Positions 19,301-29,893 of a stretch of DNA of 64,000 nucleotides are shown in pieces; the stretch's first letter is position 1; each line of letters starts with the position of its first letter. The stretch comes from Metridium senile (Eukaryota > Cnidaria > Anthozoa > Actiniaria > Metridiidae), in assembly GCA_949775045.1 (NCBI GenBank), contig OX459097.1:6527685-6591684 (forward strand), in the 5' to 3' direction. The notes beneath the pieces were generated by a model. The model worked only from the letters and a program-made list of their open reading frames with translations, was not told the DNA's origin and made no database searches. Made by a program: the position numbers and the translations under genes.

Positions 19301-19623
19301 CTTTGTTTATAATTCATAACTGCTTCGGAGTACTTATTCAGCTTTCGATAACATTCACCCAAGCCGAAATTACATAGTGCAATGCTTTTCTGGTCATCTT
19401 TCATACTAAGACCATATTCATAATTCTTAACTGCTTCAGAGTACTTATCAAGCATTCGATAACATTCACCCAAGTTTGAATAACACCGTGCAATCCCTTC
19501 CTTGTCACCTTTCTCATGATACAAACTAAGACTGTTCCTGTAACACTCAATAGCGTCCGTATACTTTCCTGATATCATACACAGCTCACCAAGCTTACAT
19601 CCAAACAAAGCTATTTCCTCCAT
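16390..19623 (-). CDS. TPR-CHAT protein (TTC28-like), putative caspase-fold protease
   Basis: A 1077-residue single-exon protein. Residues about 1-530 hold 13 TPR motifs (KYSEAVKNY, KYHEAIEYY and so on), a protein-binding solenoid. Residues about 540-640 form the conserved linker with CERGRACALGDTLV. Residues 700-790 are acidic and Ser-rich. Residues about 800-1077 are a CHAT domain of the caspase/separase clan. The likely catalytic pair is His936 in IAAHGDD and Cys985 in LSCCHSG (codons at 16816-16818 and 16669-16671). ATG 19623 is preceded by in-frame TAA TAA, supporting this start, though a spliced 5' exon is possible. Animal CHAT proteins resemble TTC28; bacterial TPR-CHAT proteins include the protease arm of type III-E CRISPR systems and gasdermin-cleaving defence proteases. 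No substrate is evident here: no gasdermin gene lies in the window. A second, broken copy is at 59431-62510. Confidence 0.9.
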   Translation of the reverse strand: MEEIALFGCKLGELCMISGKYTDAIECYRNSLSLYHEKGDKEGIARCYSNLGECYRMLDKYSEAVKNYEYGLSMKDDQKSIALCNFGLGECYRKLNKYSEAVMNYKQSLSIAVNYKLGKKLEGQVCCVLGDSYIWLNRYKDAKKYLDQSLIIAKQSGDWKLEWQCYIGLSILHLKLMKYREALDYAECALEIAKTFGSIKEEHTTHAILGYALKPLGRVKEAIDYQERYLKYTKQVGDRKAESQASYYLSLCYTNNDNDKAIRYAKESVAIAQETGYPKTDLEGSAYGAIGEALREKGKVKEALDYHKKELAIATQRSDKYSEALAYNNLGSASMNLGKHYDAIRYYKTYMKQMSEVGCENADCAIYNNLGSFYESVGKYHEAIEYYKQSLDTAQKSGIISRQVVAYQNLSNVYSKLETFDLASECRWKFIILAVISGDKLGDKRYFEQLGECFCKNGNLPKAMTYHKKALLLAKNSDNIGNSYVNLGQTYLQFGMVSEAIEVYEKALKFHTDSANKEKEADNRSDIGQFYYQLAREHKIGNNNVQYAQNIKTSEKYLRESLQCNEELFDDLREKHEFKISIVDTYATTYKLLALLLIETNRTREALTVCERGRACALGDTLVCKYDMQQQQVFVGNMSTRKPLNEGDLTDLLPKESCLLFYSLIDDSEHLWVLSHQQSLIYAKKEMEQNSITKKKVTEYIEQLAHSAYQSMGVREKAANFDIEDRSLGTQGYSEGDDDQSQLSNSISRMTLEQDIIDSEYLHSNSSRDPPESTSIKSDQHNDIKEPLKELFKQLIIPVQEHLTKDEVVIIPDGPICRVPFAALRDPQQGLYLCETKRIRLAPSLTTLKILKECSDDYHSKKGALVIGNPCVGEVMFRGEKKKITRLPAADREARLVSDILSGILDVSPLIGIDASKEAVKEKLLGGAAVIHIAAHGDDTTGEIALAPGISAQSKDIPEELDYILTMREVQELGVRAKLVVLSCCHSGRGEIRAEGVVGMARAFLAAGARAVVASLWDIKDKATLDFMRHFYIQLKLGKSTSVSLNESMKRMIHGKRYNHPKYWAPFFLLGDDVTIF

Positions 19624-19675
19624 ACTTGTTTATTATACCAAAGTATTTTTTATTATTTCTTGTTATGGAGGAGCA

Positions 19676-19785
19676 CTGGGCCTAGTGACATCATTATAGC
19701 TAATATTTTTTTCTCTGGTTGTGTTCACATCAGAGTGACGGCTGACCAGTTGTTGCGTGGTGATCGTCATGGATACAGGTTTTGA
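19676..19785 (-). promoter_or_regulatory. Conserved 5' flank of the TPR-CHAT gene
   Basis: This stretch, 53-162 bases upstream of the start codon, recurs in inverted orientation at 63891-64000 with few changes, including TGTTCACATCAGAGTGAC and CTGACCAGTTGTTGC. The window-edge copy shows it was duplicated with this gene family. It may be promoter or 5' untranslated exon. It contains TGACATCA, a CRE/AP-1-like word. Confidence 0.5.
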
Positions 19786-20093
19786 TCTGTAAGTAAAATC
19801 ACTTAGTCAGTATACATATACAGTATTGATTATTCCTAGTCTCCTGTACAGAAGTTACTTGTTATTGAAAACTACAGGTACAAAATAGAAGTCTTTTAAT
19901 CAAAAATGTATTAAACTTTTTTAAATCTAAACTTTCTTTGCCATTTCAAATTCAGTGACATCAGCCAAGTTTTAACACTTAACCAAATACCACTCCCCTC
20001 CCCTCCCTTCCCTGACAACCTTAAAAACAAGAAAAATAACTGCGTAAACTCGGGATTCTCTTTGATGTGCAAAATAAGTTTAATGTATACATC
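19786..20093. other. Intergenic, no gene recognised
   Basis: AT-rich with a short pyrimidine-rich tract near 19995-20010. Nothing else seen. Confidence 0.5.
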
Positions 20094-20480
20094 TAATAGG
20101 GTTTTCCGATTAGTAGGGTATAAACAAGAGTTCTGCAACATGAATCCGGTCGGATTTATCGGATTCATGCTCCCGTCGGATTCGTGGGATTCATGCTCCG
20201 ATCGGATTTGTCGGATTCATGCTCGGGTCGGATTCGTTGGAATCATGTCGGAATCATGTCGTCGGAGTTTCGGGATGAGCTATTTTTAATAACACAATCT
20301 GATTCGTATATTTAACTATGTATTTCATATTTCCCATTTTTTTTAAATTTTAATTTATTCCTTTATTTTAATAATTTCCGATTTTTTAATTTCCGAATTT
20401 ATTTTTTAAACTTATGATTTTTTACTGGATTTATATAATTTTATAGAAGGTATAAAAGACTTTTCCACAATAAATTGAAG

Positions 20481-20552
20481 TGCCAACGCTGAGGCTCGAA
20501 CCCTTGACTGCATGACCCGGAGACCAGATCATTACCATTACGCCACGACAGA
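20481..20552 (-). other. tRNA-like unit (left palindrome arm)
   Basis: Mirror image of the unit at 23096-23167, with identical A-box and B-box words on the minus strand. Confidence 0.4.
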
Positions 20553-21279
20553 AACGTATTGTCATAACCGTGAAGAAAAAGGTTTTATTCGAAGTCTTTT
20601 GTTATCATCTTCATTAATTTATTCGAAATGGCGGGGGTGGTATTGTGTGCTAATCCTTTAATCCTTTGTTTATCTTAAAATCTACAAAATTGTGCAAAAT
20701 TGTGAATTGTTAATGAGTTCAAAGACTTTGTTTCGTTAAGTAAAAATAGCAATTGATGATCGCTAAATCAATGTTGAGCGTAATTGTTTAGATATATATA
20801 TTTTATTAGTCCTTCCTGGAATAACAGCTGGTTAATTAGGCCCGATTTAATTACTATAGCTATATCAAACCTGGAATTGGTTTCAGTCGATCTATTTAGT
20901 ACGTTCTGTGTTATTGCACCATCATCGTGAAACATCTTGTCCAACAAGTCTTAGTCAAATCTATTTTAGTATCATAATGTATTTGATCGATCTCTTGGTT
21001 ATAAAAACGGACCGCTTGATCGCTAACAATACAGCAAAGAAGTGTCAAACAGTCAATATAATTTTATTCAAAAATCTCACCACAGGGAGCCCAAATATTT
21101 CACCACGGGGAGCCCATGGAAATAAATAAACATAGCTTCAAATGTAAATCATGACTTTGGGTGTCCTGATTGTACCTCAGCAGTTTATTAGAGCTTCTAT
21201 AGTTCTTCAGATTATTTACTATAGGCATTATAACAATATAATAAGAATATCTGTAAAATAGCCCCATCTGGATTGATAT

Positions 21280-22370
21280 CGTTAGCCTAGCTATTAGCCT
21301 AGCTATTAGCAATTAATAGCCTAGCCTACTGGCTATCGTTAGCCTAGGCTACTGGCTGTCGTTAGCCTAGGCTACTGGCTATCGCTAGCCTAGTCTACTG
21401 GCTATCGCTAGCCTAGGCTACTGGCTAGCAATAGCCTAGGCTACTGGCTATCGCTAGCCTAGGCTACTGGCTAGCCTAGGCTACTGGCTAGCAATAGCCT
21501 AGGCTACTGGCTAGCAATAGCCTAGGCTACTGGCTAGCAATAGCCTAGGCTACTGGCTATCGCTCACGGCTCATTTATACTGCTCAGCTGCTCAACATAC
21601 GAGAGGGCCACTTTGCATGTTTCTTGCACAACATTTGAAAAGTGGCCCTCTCATATGTTGAGCAACTGAGGAGTATAAATGAGCTGCTCATGAGTAGTTC
21701 TAACACGGCTCATTTATACTGCTCAGCTGCTCAACACACGAGAAGGCCACTTTGCATGTTTCTTGCACAACATTTGAAAAGTGGCCCTCTCATATGTTGA
21801 GCAACTGAGCAGTATAATTGAGCTGCTCATGAGCAACTCATGCTTGCTCAACATATGAGAGGGCCACTTTTCAAATATTGTGCAAGAAACATGCAAAGTG
21901 GCCTTCTCGTGTGTTGAGCAGCTGAGCAGTATAAATGAGCCGTGTTAGAACTACTCATGAGCAGCTCATTTATACTGCTCAGTTGCTCAACATATGAGAG
22001 GGCCACTTTTCAAATGTTGTGCAAGAAACATGCAAAGTGGCCCTCTCGTATGTTGAGCAGCTGAGCAGTATAAATGAGCCGTGAGCGATAGCCAGTAGCC
22101 TAGGCTAGCGATAGCCAGTAGCCTAGGCTAGCGATAGCCAGTAGCCTAGGCTATTGCTAGCCAGTAGCCTAGGCTATTGCTAGCCAGTAGCCTAGGCTAG
22201 CCAGTAGCCTAGGCTAGCGATAGCCAGTAGCCTAGGCTATTGCTAGCCAGTAGCCTAGGCTAGCGATAGCCAGTAGACTAGGCTAGCGATAGCCAGTAGC
22301 CTAGGCTAACGACAGCCAGTAGGCTAGGCTATTAATTGCTAATAGCTAGGCTAATAGCTAGGCTAACGAT
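21280..22370. repeat. Palindrome core: CTAGGCTACTGGCTA minisatellite and nested hairpins
   Basis: About 21280-21565 and its mirror 22083-22368 are arrays of a 20-27 bp unit with CCTAGGCTACTGGCTA and GCTATCG / GCAATAG spacers. Between them, 21566-22082 holds units starting GGCTCATTTATACTGCTCAGC, each itself a hairpin around GCATGTTTCTTGC. These make hairpins within the larger hairpin. Confidence 0.85.
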
Positions 22371-23095
22371 ATCAATCCAGATGGGGCTATTTTACAGATA
22401 TTCTTATTATATTGTTATAATGCCTATAGTAAATAATCTGAAGAACTATAGAAGCTCTAATCAACTGCTGAGGTACAATCAGGACACCCAAAGTCATGAT
22501 TTACATTTGAAGCTATGTTTATTTATTTCCATGGGCTCCCCGTGGTGAAATATTTGGGCTCCCTGTGGTGAGATTTTTGAATAAAATTATATTGACTGTT
22601 TGACACTTCTTTGCTGTATTGTTAGCGATCAAGCGGTCCGTTTTTATAACCAAGAGATCGATCAAATACATTATGATACTAAAATAGATTTGACTAAGAC
22701 TTGTTGGACAAGATGTTTCACGATGATGGTGCAATAACACAGAACGTACTAAATAGATCGACTGAAACCAATTCCAGGTTTGATATAGCTATAGTAATTA
22801 AATCGGGCCTAATTAACCAGCTGTTATTCCAGGAAGGACTAATAAAATATATATATCTAAACAATCACGCTCAACATTGATTTAGCGATCATCAATTGCT
22901 ATTTTTACTTAACGAAACAAAGTCTTTGAACTCATTAACAATTCACAATTTTGCACAATTTTGTAGATTTTAAGATAAACAAAGGATTAAAGGATTAGCA
23001 CACAATACCACCCCCGCCATTTCGAATAAATTAATGAAGATGATAACAAAAGACTTCGAATAAAACCTTTTTCTTCACGGTTATGACAATACGTT

Positions 23096-23167
23096 TCTGT
23101 CGTGGCGTAATGGTAATGATCTGGTCTCCGGGTCATGCAGTCAAGGGTTCGAGCCTCAGCGTTGGCA
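23096..23167 (+). other. tRNA-like unit (right palindrome arm)
   Basis: It has an A-box-like TGGCGTAATGG (23103-23113) and a perfect B-box GGTTCGAGCC (23146-23155) at tRNA spacing. The acceptor ends do not pair and the T stem has mismatches, so it is more likely a tRNA-derived SINE head or decayed tRNA than a working tRNA. No anticodon is assigned. Confidence 0.4.
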
Positions 23168-24171
23168 CTTCAATTTATTGTGGAAAAGTCTTTTATACCT
23201 TCTATAAAATTATATAAATCCAGTAAAAAATCATAAGTTTAAAAAATAAATTCGGAAATTAAAAAATCGGAAATTATTAAAATAAAGGAATAAATTAAAA
23301 TTTAAAAAAAATGGGAAATATGAAATACATAGTTAAATATACGAATCAGATTGTGTTATTAAAAATAGCTCATCCCGAAACTCCGACGACATGATTCCGA
23401 CATGATTCCAACGAATCCGACCCGAGCATGAATCCGACAAATCCGATCGGAGCATGAATCCCACGAATCCGACGGGAGCATGAATCCGATAAATCCGACC
23501 GGATTCATGTTGCAGAACTCTTGTTTATACCCTACTCCGATTTAGCTTCTTTGGTACTAATAGTACCAGATACTAGTTAGCATACGTGTTTACCGTTATT
23601 AGAATTTCTAGGAGTTGCATATCATGTGTTCAAAATATTACATCAGTTCTAGATCTGAGTAAGAATAAAAAATAAGATCAATATTGCAGAAATAATGACA
23701 AATTAACACTGGTACTATCGTCTGGCACTGTAAGAGCCAAATCTGCCTTTGTGCCGGTAAATCGGAAAACCCTATTAGGATCGAAATAAACCAATTAGGT
23801 TGTTTGTAAGCAAAGACAATACAAAGGGTCTTTACACGCTATTGTTCCTGTAATTAGTTCTAAATCATAAAAAATAATATGTTTCCTTTTAGGTAAGCAT
23901 ACTGATACACATGATTGAACGTGTTGTCTTCTCACGCTAATTTGCGTAATCACTTTCATGTCTACAATCGACAATAAACTCGCAATAATAAAATGTTCGA
24001 TAATATAAAGCGCTTTCACCGAATTACACTGAATTACCGTAATAAATCAGTTTCTTTCGTATATTTGTGTGTATAAGTGACATTGACCATACTGCGCGTG
24101 TGTGGCATTTTGGCGATGAATATGAAAAATAAAGGCGAAACCTATACTCAGATTCCACAGGAATCCCGAGT

Positions 24172-24430
24172 AAAAAAACAGCTGGCGTAAGAAGAGATTC
24201 AGACAAAGAGATCAGAGCTGAATACGTATACCGAACTTTAAATATATAGAGATAATTGGTAACATAATAGTTATTATATTTTGATGCAAGGGTTTTAGCA
24301 GGGCTTTTGTTTTCGAGTACTAGTGGTTAATATTACAATTAAACGTTTTTTTGCGGGTATTTGATTTTTTTAAAAATCGCAAAAATTAAGTACCGCGAAA
24401 ATAAGATAGAAGTTATTTTGTAATAAACTA
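24172..24430 (+). mobile_element. U-family repeat, left part of an interrupted copy
   Basis: It matches 34505-34720, 50565-50790 and 52450-52675 (AGCTGGCGTAAGAAGAGATT, GCAGGGCTTTTGTTTTCGAG, CGCGAAAATAAGATAGAAG). The match stops near 24430 and resumes at 29894, so this copy is split by an insertion. Confidence 0.7.
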
Positions 24431-24449
24431 GACCCTGTTGGCAGGGTGA

Positions 24450-27400
24450 ACTGGGATACCTGGATGGCAGTGGATCCTTGGGGCCAGGGTTTTGTTAGGA
24501 GCTATTGCTGTTGGACCACTATATACTGAAAGCGTGGATCAAGTCCCGCCTAGGGCTTATGTTATTTTTCCCTCTTATACAGACAATGTAATTAATATTG
24601 TCCACCAAAAAAAGACATTTAGACCAAAAGAAATGTCCTGTCAGACCTAATATACTCGCCCTAAATGCTCGATACCAGAAATTATTGTATAAGTAGAGTT
24701 CATAATTTTTATTCTCTGTTCACTGTTACTCATTATATAGTTTTAAGAGCGTGTCCACGGTAGAACCAGGCAAAACCAGGCAGTGGGTGCTACATGGGGG
24801 TTCACCGATTTTGCTCAAACTAGGTACAGTTGTAGGTCCTAGTAAGTTATTTATTATCCCAGAAACTCAGTTGGATCTGTCACTTTGGTGGGAAGTTAGA
24901 CCACCCCCCCCCCCCCTTAAAATACCCATTTTGCCTCGAAATTCAGCCAAATTATAGCTTATTTTTAATGAAACAGAAAACCTTTACTATTGACGACAAT
25001 GATGTAAAACATGTTTCCCTATAAAGTACAGATGTCAGTAAGTGTCACCAAGCAAGGAGGTACATTTTTCTTTTAAGTCGTTTCCATGGCAACAATTTGT
25101 TTCAGAGCAAAAATTGCCAATTTTGAAATTACTGTAATATCTCTAGGTTTAAAAGTTAATATCTCAAAAGTCCACCATGAAAATGTCAAAAATGGCCAAT
25201 AGTCAACTCAATCTATGTCTTAAATTACCAAAACAAGAAGGAAATCTGCGGGCACTTGTTAACCTTAACTTATATGACGGATTTGCTCAATCCTACTATG
25301 TCAATATCACAAAATTCGAGGAGATTCATGCCCGCAAAAAAACTGGTTGAAATCCTCCCAATAGCATTAAATTGGCTTCTAATAACCAGGTTGAGTCTAT
25401 ATTATGCTCAATGTATCTTAATTTCAAGGATATAAAAATTGTAAATGTCAAGTCAAAGGGGAAATATACTAAGTGATACGTTTTCGTCATGAAAAAACCA
25501 CCCCTCACTAAGTAGCTTATATCTCGCAAGTCGGTCGCGATAAACTTTCAATCTTTATTGCAATCTACTAAGCTAAGGTTGTTTAAGTTAGGGTCATACA
25601 AACATTTTGCGCTTTTTATCTACTTTCTTTACATCAACCTCAAATCTTTGTGATTTTTACTAATTAGATGCATGACAATATATGCAAATTAGGCTGTGCA
25701 AAAATTTAACTATTAAAACATTATTATTTCCTTCAACTTTATTATATTATCTCACTAAACTAAATACAATCTTGGTTTTGATTTCAAACCTCTCAAAACT
25801 AAATAAAACCCAGCTGAAGACAACTTTGGTGAAGTAGATGTACTGTTTTGAAATTGATGCAAATTACTTGTAAAAATATGCAAACTTGATTGCCTTTCAT
25901 TCTAATAATATGATCAGTGTAAATCGTGTGGTTCTACACTGAATTGTTCGACGGTATAACTTACAAAAACCAGAAAGGTAAATACAATCCAGTTAGCTGA
26001 AGCAAATAGCTTGTATTTTGGATTTGTATCGTTCAGAAGTTCTTTGTATTAAAGAGCACATGATAGGATAATTAATATTCAGTCGTAGATCATAAGATTT
26101 CATTCTAATATCATAGCTTGTTATATTAATAGCTTTTGTCAGGAGCCCATTGCCTGCTTTTGTACCATGATTATAATATATCAAGAAAATCAAATCATTG
26201 GCGTCGGCTTGTACCTTGCTTGGTTATCGACAATAAACCGCAGTGAGACCATTAAATCTTACAATGATCTCTTGTCGACTGATCTAGGCTGCAAGCAAGT
26301 AACAATGTTTCAGCTAGCAAAGCGTCTTAGAAACTGGATAATTCTGACAGGTTAATTTTGTATACACTTCACTGTTTCAATGTAATACTTCTATGTACTT
26401 TTGGAGCTCGGGATGTCATTCTATTCGAATTAACGCCGAATATATCATATACTACAAATGGTCATAGATATCGTATGGTCTTTCGTCAAGATATCCTAGT
26501 AGAGATAGGAAATACCGTTTACAGAATGCACAAGAAATACAACTGATGCATTTTCAGAATTTGAAAGTTTTGAGAGAACAAGTATATCAGAAAGTGGTCT
26601 TGTTCTGTTAAGATTTGGGGGTTTTGGAAATGGTTCGACTAGAAAGACTGTTTGTCCAATGCACAGAGAAGTACTCTGCGTCTACTGGCGACCAGTCTAT
26701 CATTGTCAATATCCTTTGCACAAATTGTGCGAGCCTGAAAAATGGGATAGAGGAGTTCACAGATAACTAGAGAGACCAAAGACCAGTAGCATGTTTTAGT
26801 AAAAAATGTTTTAAGACGATAGTTATACCCTTATATTTTGAAATTATTTAAAATAATCAGAAAACAAAGTAAACGTATCACTGAATAATATGTGACTTTC
26901 ATGTAAAATGAAATCTACAAGACGCGACAAGTGCTGATATTATGTGAGCATAGGAGACGTTATCTGTTAACCGACAATTAACATGAATATTTTTCTACAT
27001 TTCACTAGCACCAGCAGCCGTGAGATATTCTATCAGAGAATTAAAACAAAGTTAAGTTCGTATTTTTTTTACCGCAATCCATACTGAAAAAACATTGAGC
27101 AGATTTAAATGGATTGTGTCATCACCCCTCCCCCTTCGATTTCGAAACCATTGAGTCCCGTAATTTGCGTTACATGAACACACTGAAATAATACATTTAA
27201 GATATTCAGACCAGCTACAAGAAAAGTTTTTTATCGACTTTATCATATTCCTTATTACAATGGTACAAAAGCTTTCAACAAGTTATCATATCAAAACGAA
27301 GTCTTATATGACTACGACTGAATATCATCATGTCATGCTGTCTGACAAAGGAATTCTTCACGATATAAACCCAAAACACTAGCAACTTGCTTCAGCTAAC

Positions 27401-29893
27401 TGGATTTTACTTACCTTCTGATTTTACTAAGTTATCCCGTCGAACAACCCAGCTTACAACACGATTTAAAATTATTAAAATGAAAGGTAAATAAAGCAGT
27501 CAAAGCATGACGAATTAAGTGCTTATAACCAAGTCGTACCTATTATCGCGCACATTATATTATCATGCTATTCGTAAAAAAATATATATATCTTCTAAAA
27601 ACTGTTTCAAAATTAATTAAAACAATAATTGCTGCTTATTCTGTTGCAACTAACCCTTTTGTTCCATATTTTCAATCGAGTTTTACGCAGAACAGAAGAT
27701 ATATATTATTTTCTACGAAAAGTACGATAATAGGATGTGCGCGATAATAGGTACGACTACATTCCATATGTCGTCACAGAAATATCTGCTTTGAATAAAT
27801 TTGAATATCCTTGAAATCAAGATACATTAAGCATAATAAAGACTCAACCTGGTTATTAGAAGCCAATTTAATGCTATTGGGAGGATTTCAACCAGTTTTT
27901 TTGCGGGCATGAATCTTCTCGAATTTTGTGATATTGACATAGTAGGGTTGAGCAAACCCGTCATATAAGTTAAGGTTAACAAGTGCCCGCAGATTTTCTT
28001 CTTGTTTTGGTAATTTAAGACATAGATTGAGTTGAATATTGGCCATTTTTGACATTTTCATGGTGGACTTTTGAGATATTAATTTTTAAACCTAGAGATA
28101 TTACAGTAAGTTCAAAATTGGCAATTTTTGCTCTGAAACAAATTGTTGCCATGGAAACGGCTTAAAAGAAAAATGTACCTCCGTGCTTGGAAACACTTAC
28201 TGGCATCTGTACTTCATAGGGAAACAAGTTTTACATCACTGTCATCAAAATTAAAGGTTTTCTGTTTCATTAAAAATTAGCTATATTTTTGCTGATTTTC
28301 GAGGCAAAATGGGTATTTTAAGGGGGGGTGGTCTAACTTCCCCCCAAAGTGACAAGTCCAGCTGAGTTTCTGGGATAACAAATAACTTACTAGGACCTAC
28401 AACTGTACCAAGTTTGAGCAAAAACGGTGAACCCCCATGTAGCACCTACTGCCTGGTCCTATCACGGACACACTCTTAAATTAAAATTTATATGTTTAAA
28501 ACAAATATACAAATCATCACGTGATACTTCTTTTGGTCTTTAAGTCTTTTTTCGCAGGACAACTTTTTGACAATGACTGTATGTTTATTTTGTTCTTTAC
28601 ATCCAACGTAGCTCAATCAGTAGTTTTTATATCATTGAAAGTGTCATAACTCTCAAATTATGTTTTGCTAAAATATTATTGCCATGTGTGTTTTATTTGA
28701 TTGGTGACCAGTGCATAAAATCCTATTTTCCCAGTTCACAAAAAGAAAAGCCTAGATTCCATTTTAGTGGACACTTTCATGAGTCATTTTGTATGAAGTG
28801 CTATACCAAATGTCATAAATGTATTGATAGAAAAAAATGTTTATAGGGCTTATCCCAAATTTCATCATGTTCTTATTGAGAAAATCAAAACTAAGCCTCA
28901 GAAACATTATTATCAAGGAACTTTTGAAAAATTAACGTCACGAAAATAAAGATGGACAGTTATTGAGGCATTTGTGTGTTTTTTGGCTGTTTGAATCTGC
29001 TCGACATATATTTCTATGTACCGGGATGCCTGTGTTACAAAGTGTTGACATTTCACCCCGTCCCCTCCCCCAAAGCGTCGCTACGAAGGTTCATATTTGA
29101 GTATGCGATATAGAGTTCCAAAACTGTCTCAGAGACATTGTTATGAAGTAATGTTGTTCTTGAAAGTTGAACGTCAGAACAAGAAAGATAGATAAATACT
29201 AAAGCAATTTGTGTAATTTTTGAGGCGATTTGAGCTGTTGAGAGTGGTTTTCAGACAGGCCGATTTGAGTGTTGTCATCGGCCATGTTGACAGTGTTCGC
29301 TTGGTAGGTTTCGTGAAGGAAGTCACGTTCTCTGACATTGTGAAGAATAAAAATAGCACATTAATCAATATAAACTCAAGATTTCTGTTTGGAAGTGGTA
29401 GATAATATGCCGTAGCGAATGCAATTCTGCTGGCACATCTTCTGTTTTGTGCTAGAAGACATCGCTAACGGCAGATCGATTGTCCTCGTCTTTTTAAAAC
29501 AACACCTAATGATAGGGAATGTCTTGGTGATTATCAGTCCCAAAAATATAGCCATTGTTTTCAGCGGGATCAAAGTTAAACGAGTCAACACAGGTCGATT
29601 GTGATCGAACAAGTTATCCGTCACTTTGATAACAAGACTACAAACTGTTTAACTATTACCACGTGTGTAACCATGTGATCTTTATCTGTCAAAACCATGA
29701 CAACGTCAGTCAACGTCAATCAAGGCACGAAAGTCTGTCTGATGAGGTCATGATCTATTAGCGTTATGGTGTCGAGGCTGTAGTGAGGCCGCAATGACCC
29801 TCTGGGTACTATTGCACAATTTCTTCATTTTGTCGAGCAGGAGGGAAAAAAAACAAGCCCTTTTTAAGACTGTGATAGCACAGGTATCCCAGT
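24450..29893. mobile_element. 5.4-kb insertion splitting a U-family copy
   Basis: A 13-bp inverted repeat (ACTGGGATACCTG at 24450, CAGGTATCCCAGT ending 29893) lies at both edges of the sequence missing from other U copies. It contains the TTAA element 24747-28475. The 1.4 kb from 28480 to 29880 shows no recognisable gene. Confidence 0.5.
24747..28475. mobile_element. Long-TIR, TTAA-flanked DNA transposon, non-autonomous
   Basis: TTAA at 24743-24746 and 28476-28479 flanks inverted ends GAGCGTGTCC / GGACACACTC. The inverted arms run from 24747 to about 26010 and from 28475 back to about 27385, with indels, including a poly-C run (24904-24917). The roughly 1.4-kb centre has only short frames and no recognisable transposase. 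TTAA targets suggest Kolobok or piggyBac; family not proven. Confidence 0.75.

Larger units (their letters stand above)
20094..23777. repeat. 3.4-kb near-perfect palindrome, possible giant foldback element
   Basis: The arms 20113-21804 and 21844-23535 are reverse complements about a centre at 21824. Every paired position checked sums to 43648 without indels, and only rare mismatches were seen (one is Lys versus Gln in a mirrored frame near 21176/22470). The spacer is about 39 bp. Outside the arms, AATAGGGTTTTCCGATT at about 20095 is mirrored at about 23758-23775. A segment of about 220 bp (23536-23757) in the right side has no left partner. Mirrored short frames (20908-21129 and 22519-22740) are not convincing genes. 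Alternatives are a foldback transposon, a recent inverted duplication or an assembly artefact. Confidence 0.9.

Noticed and set aside
16390..19623. Bacterial contamination as the source of the TPR-CHAT gene
   Set aside because: The sequence is continuous with spliced animal genes and animal repeats, and similar TPR-CHAT proteins occur in animals (TTC28).
20908..22740. Two identical 73-codon frames as duplicated genes
   Set aside because: They are mirror images created by the palindrome and show no protein-like features.
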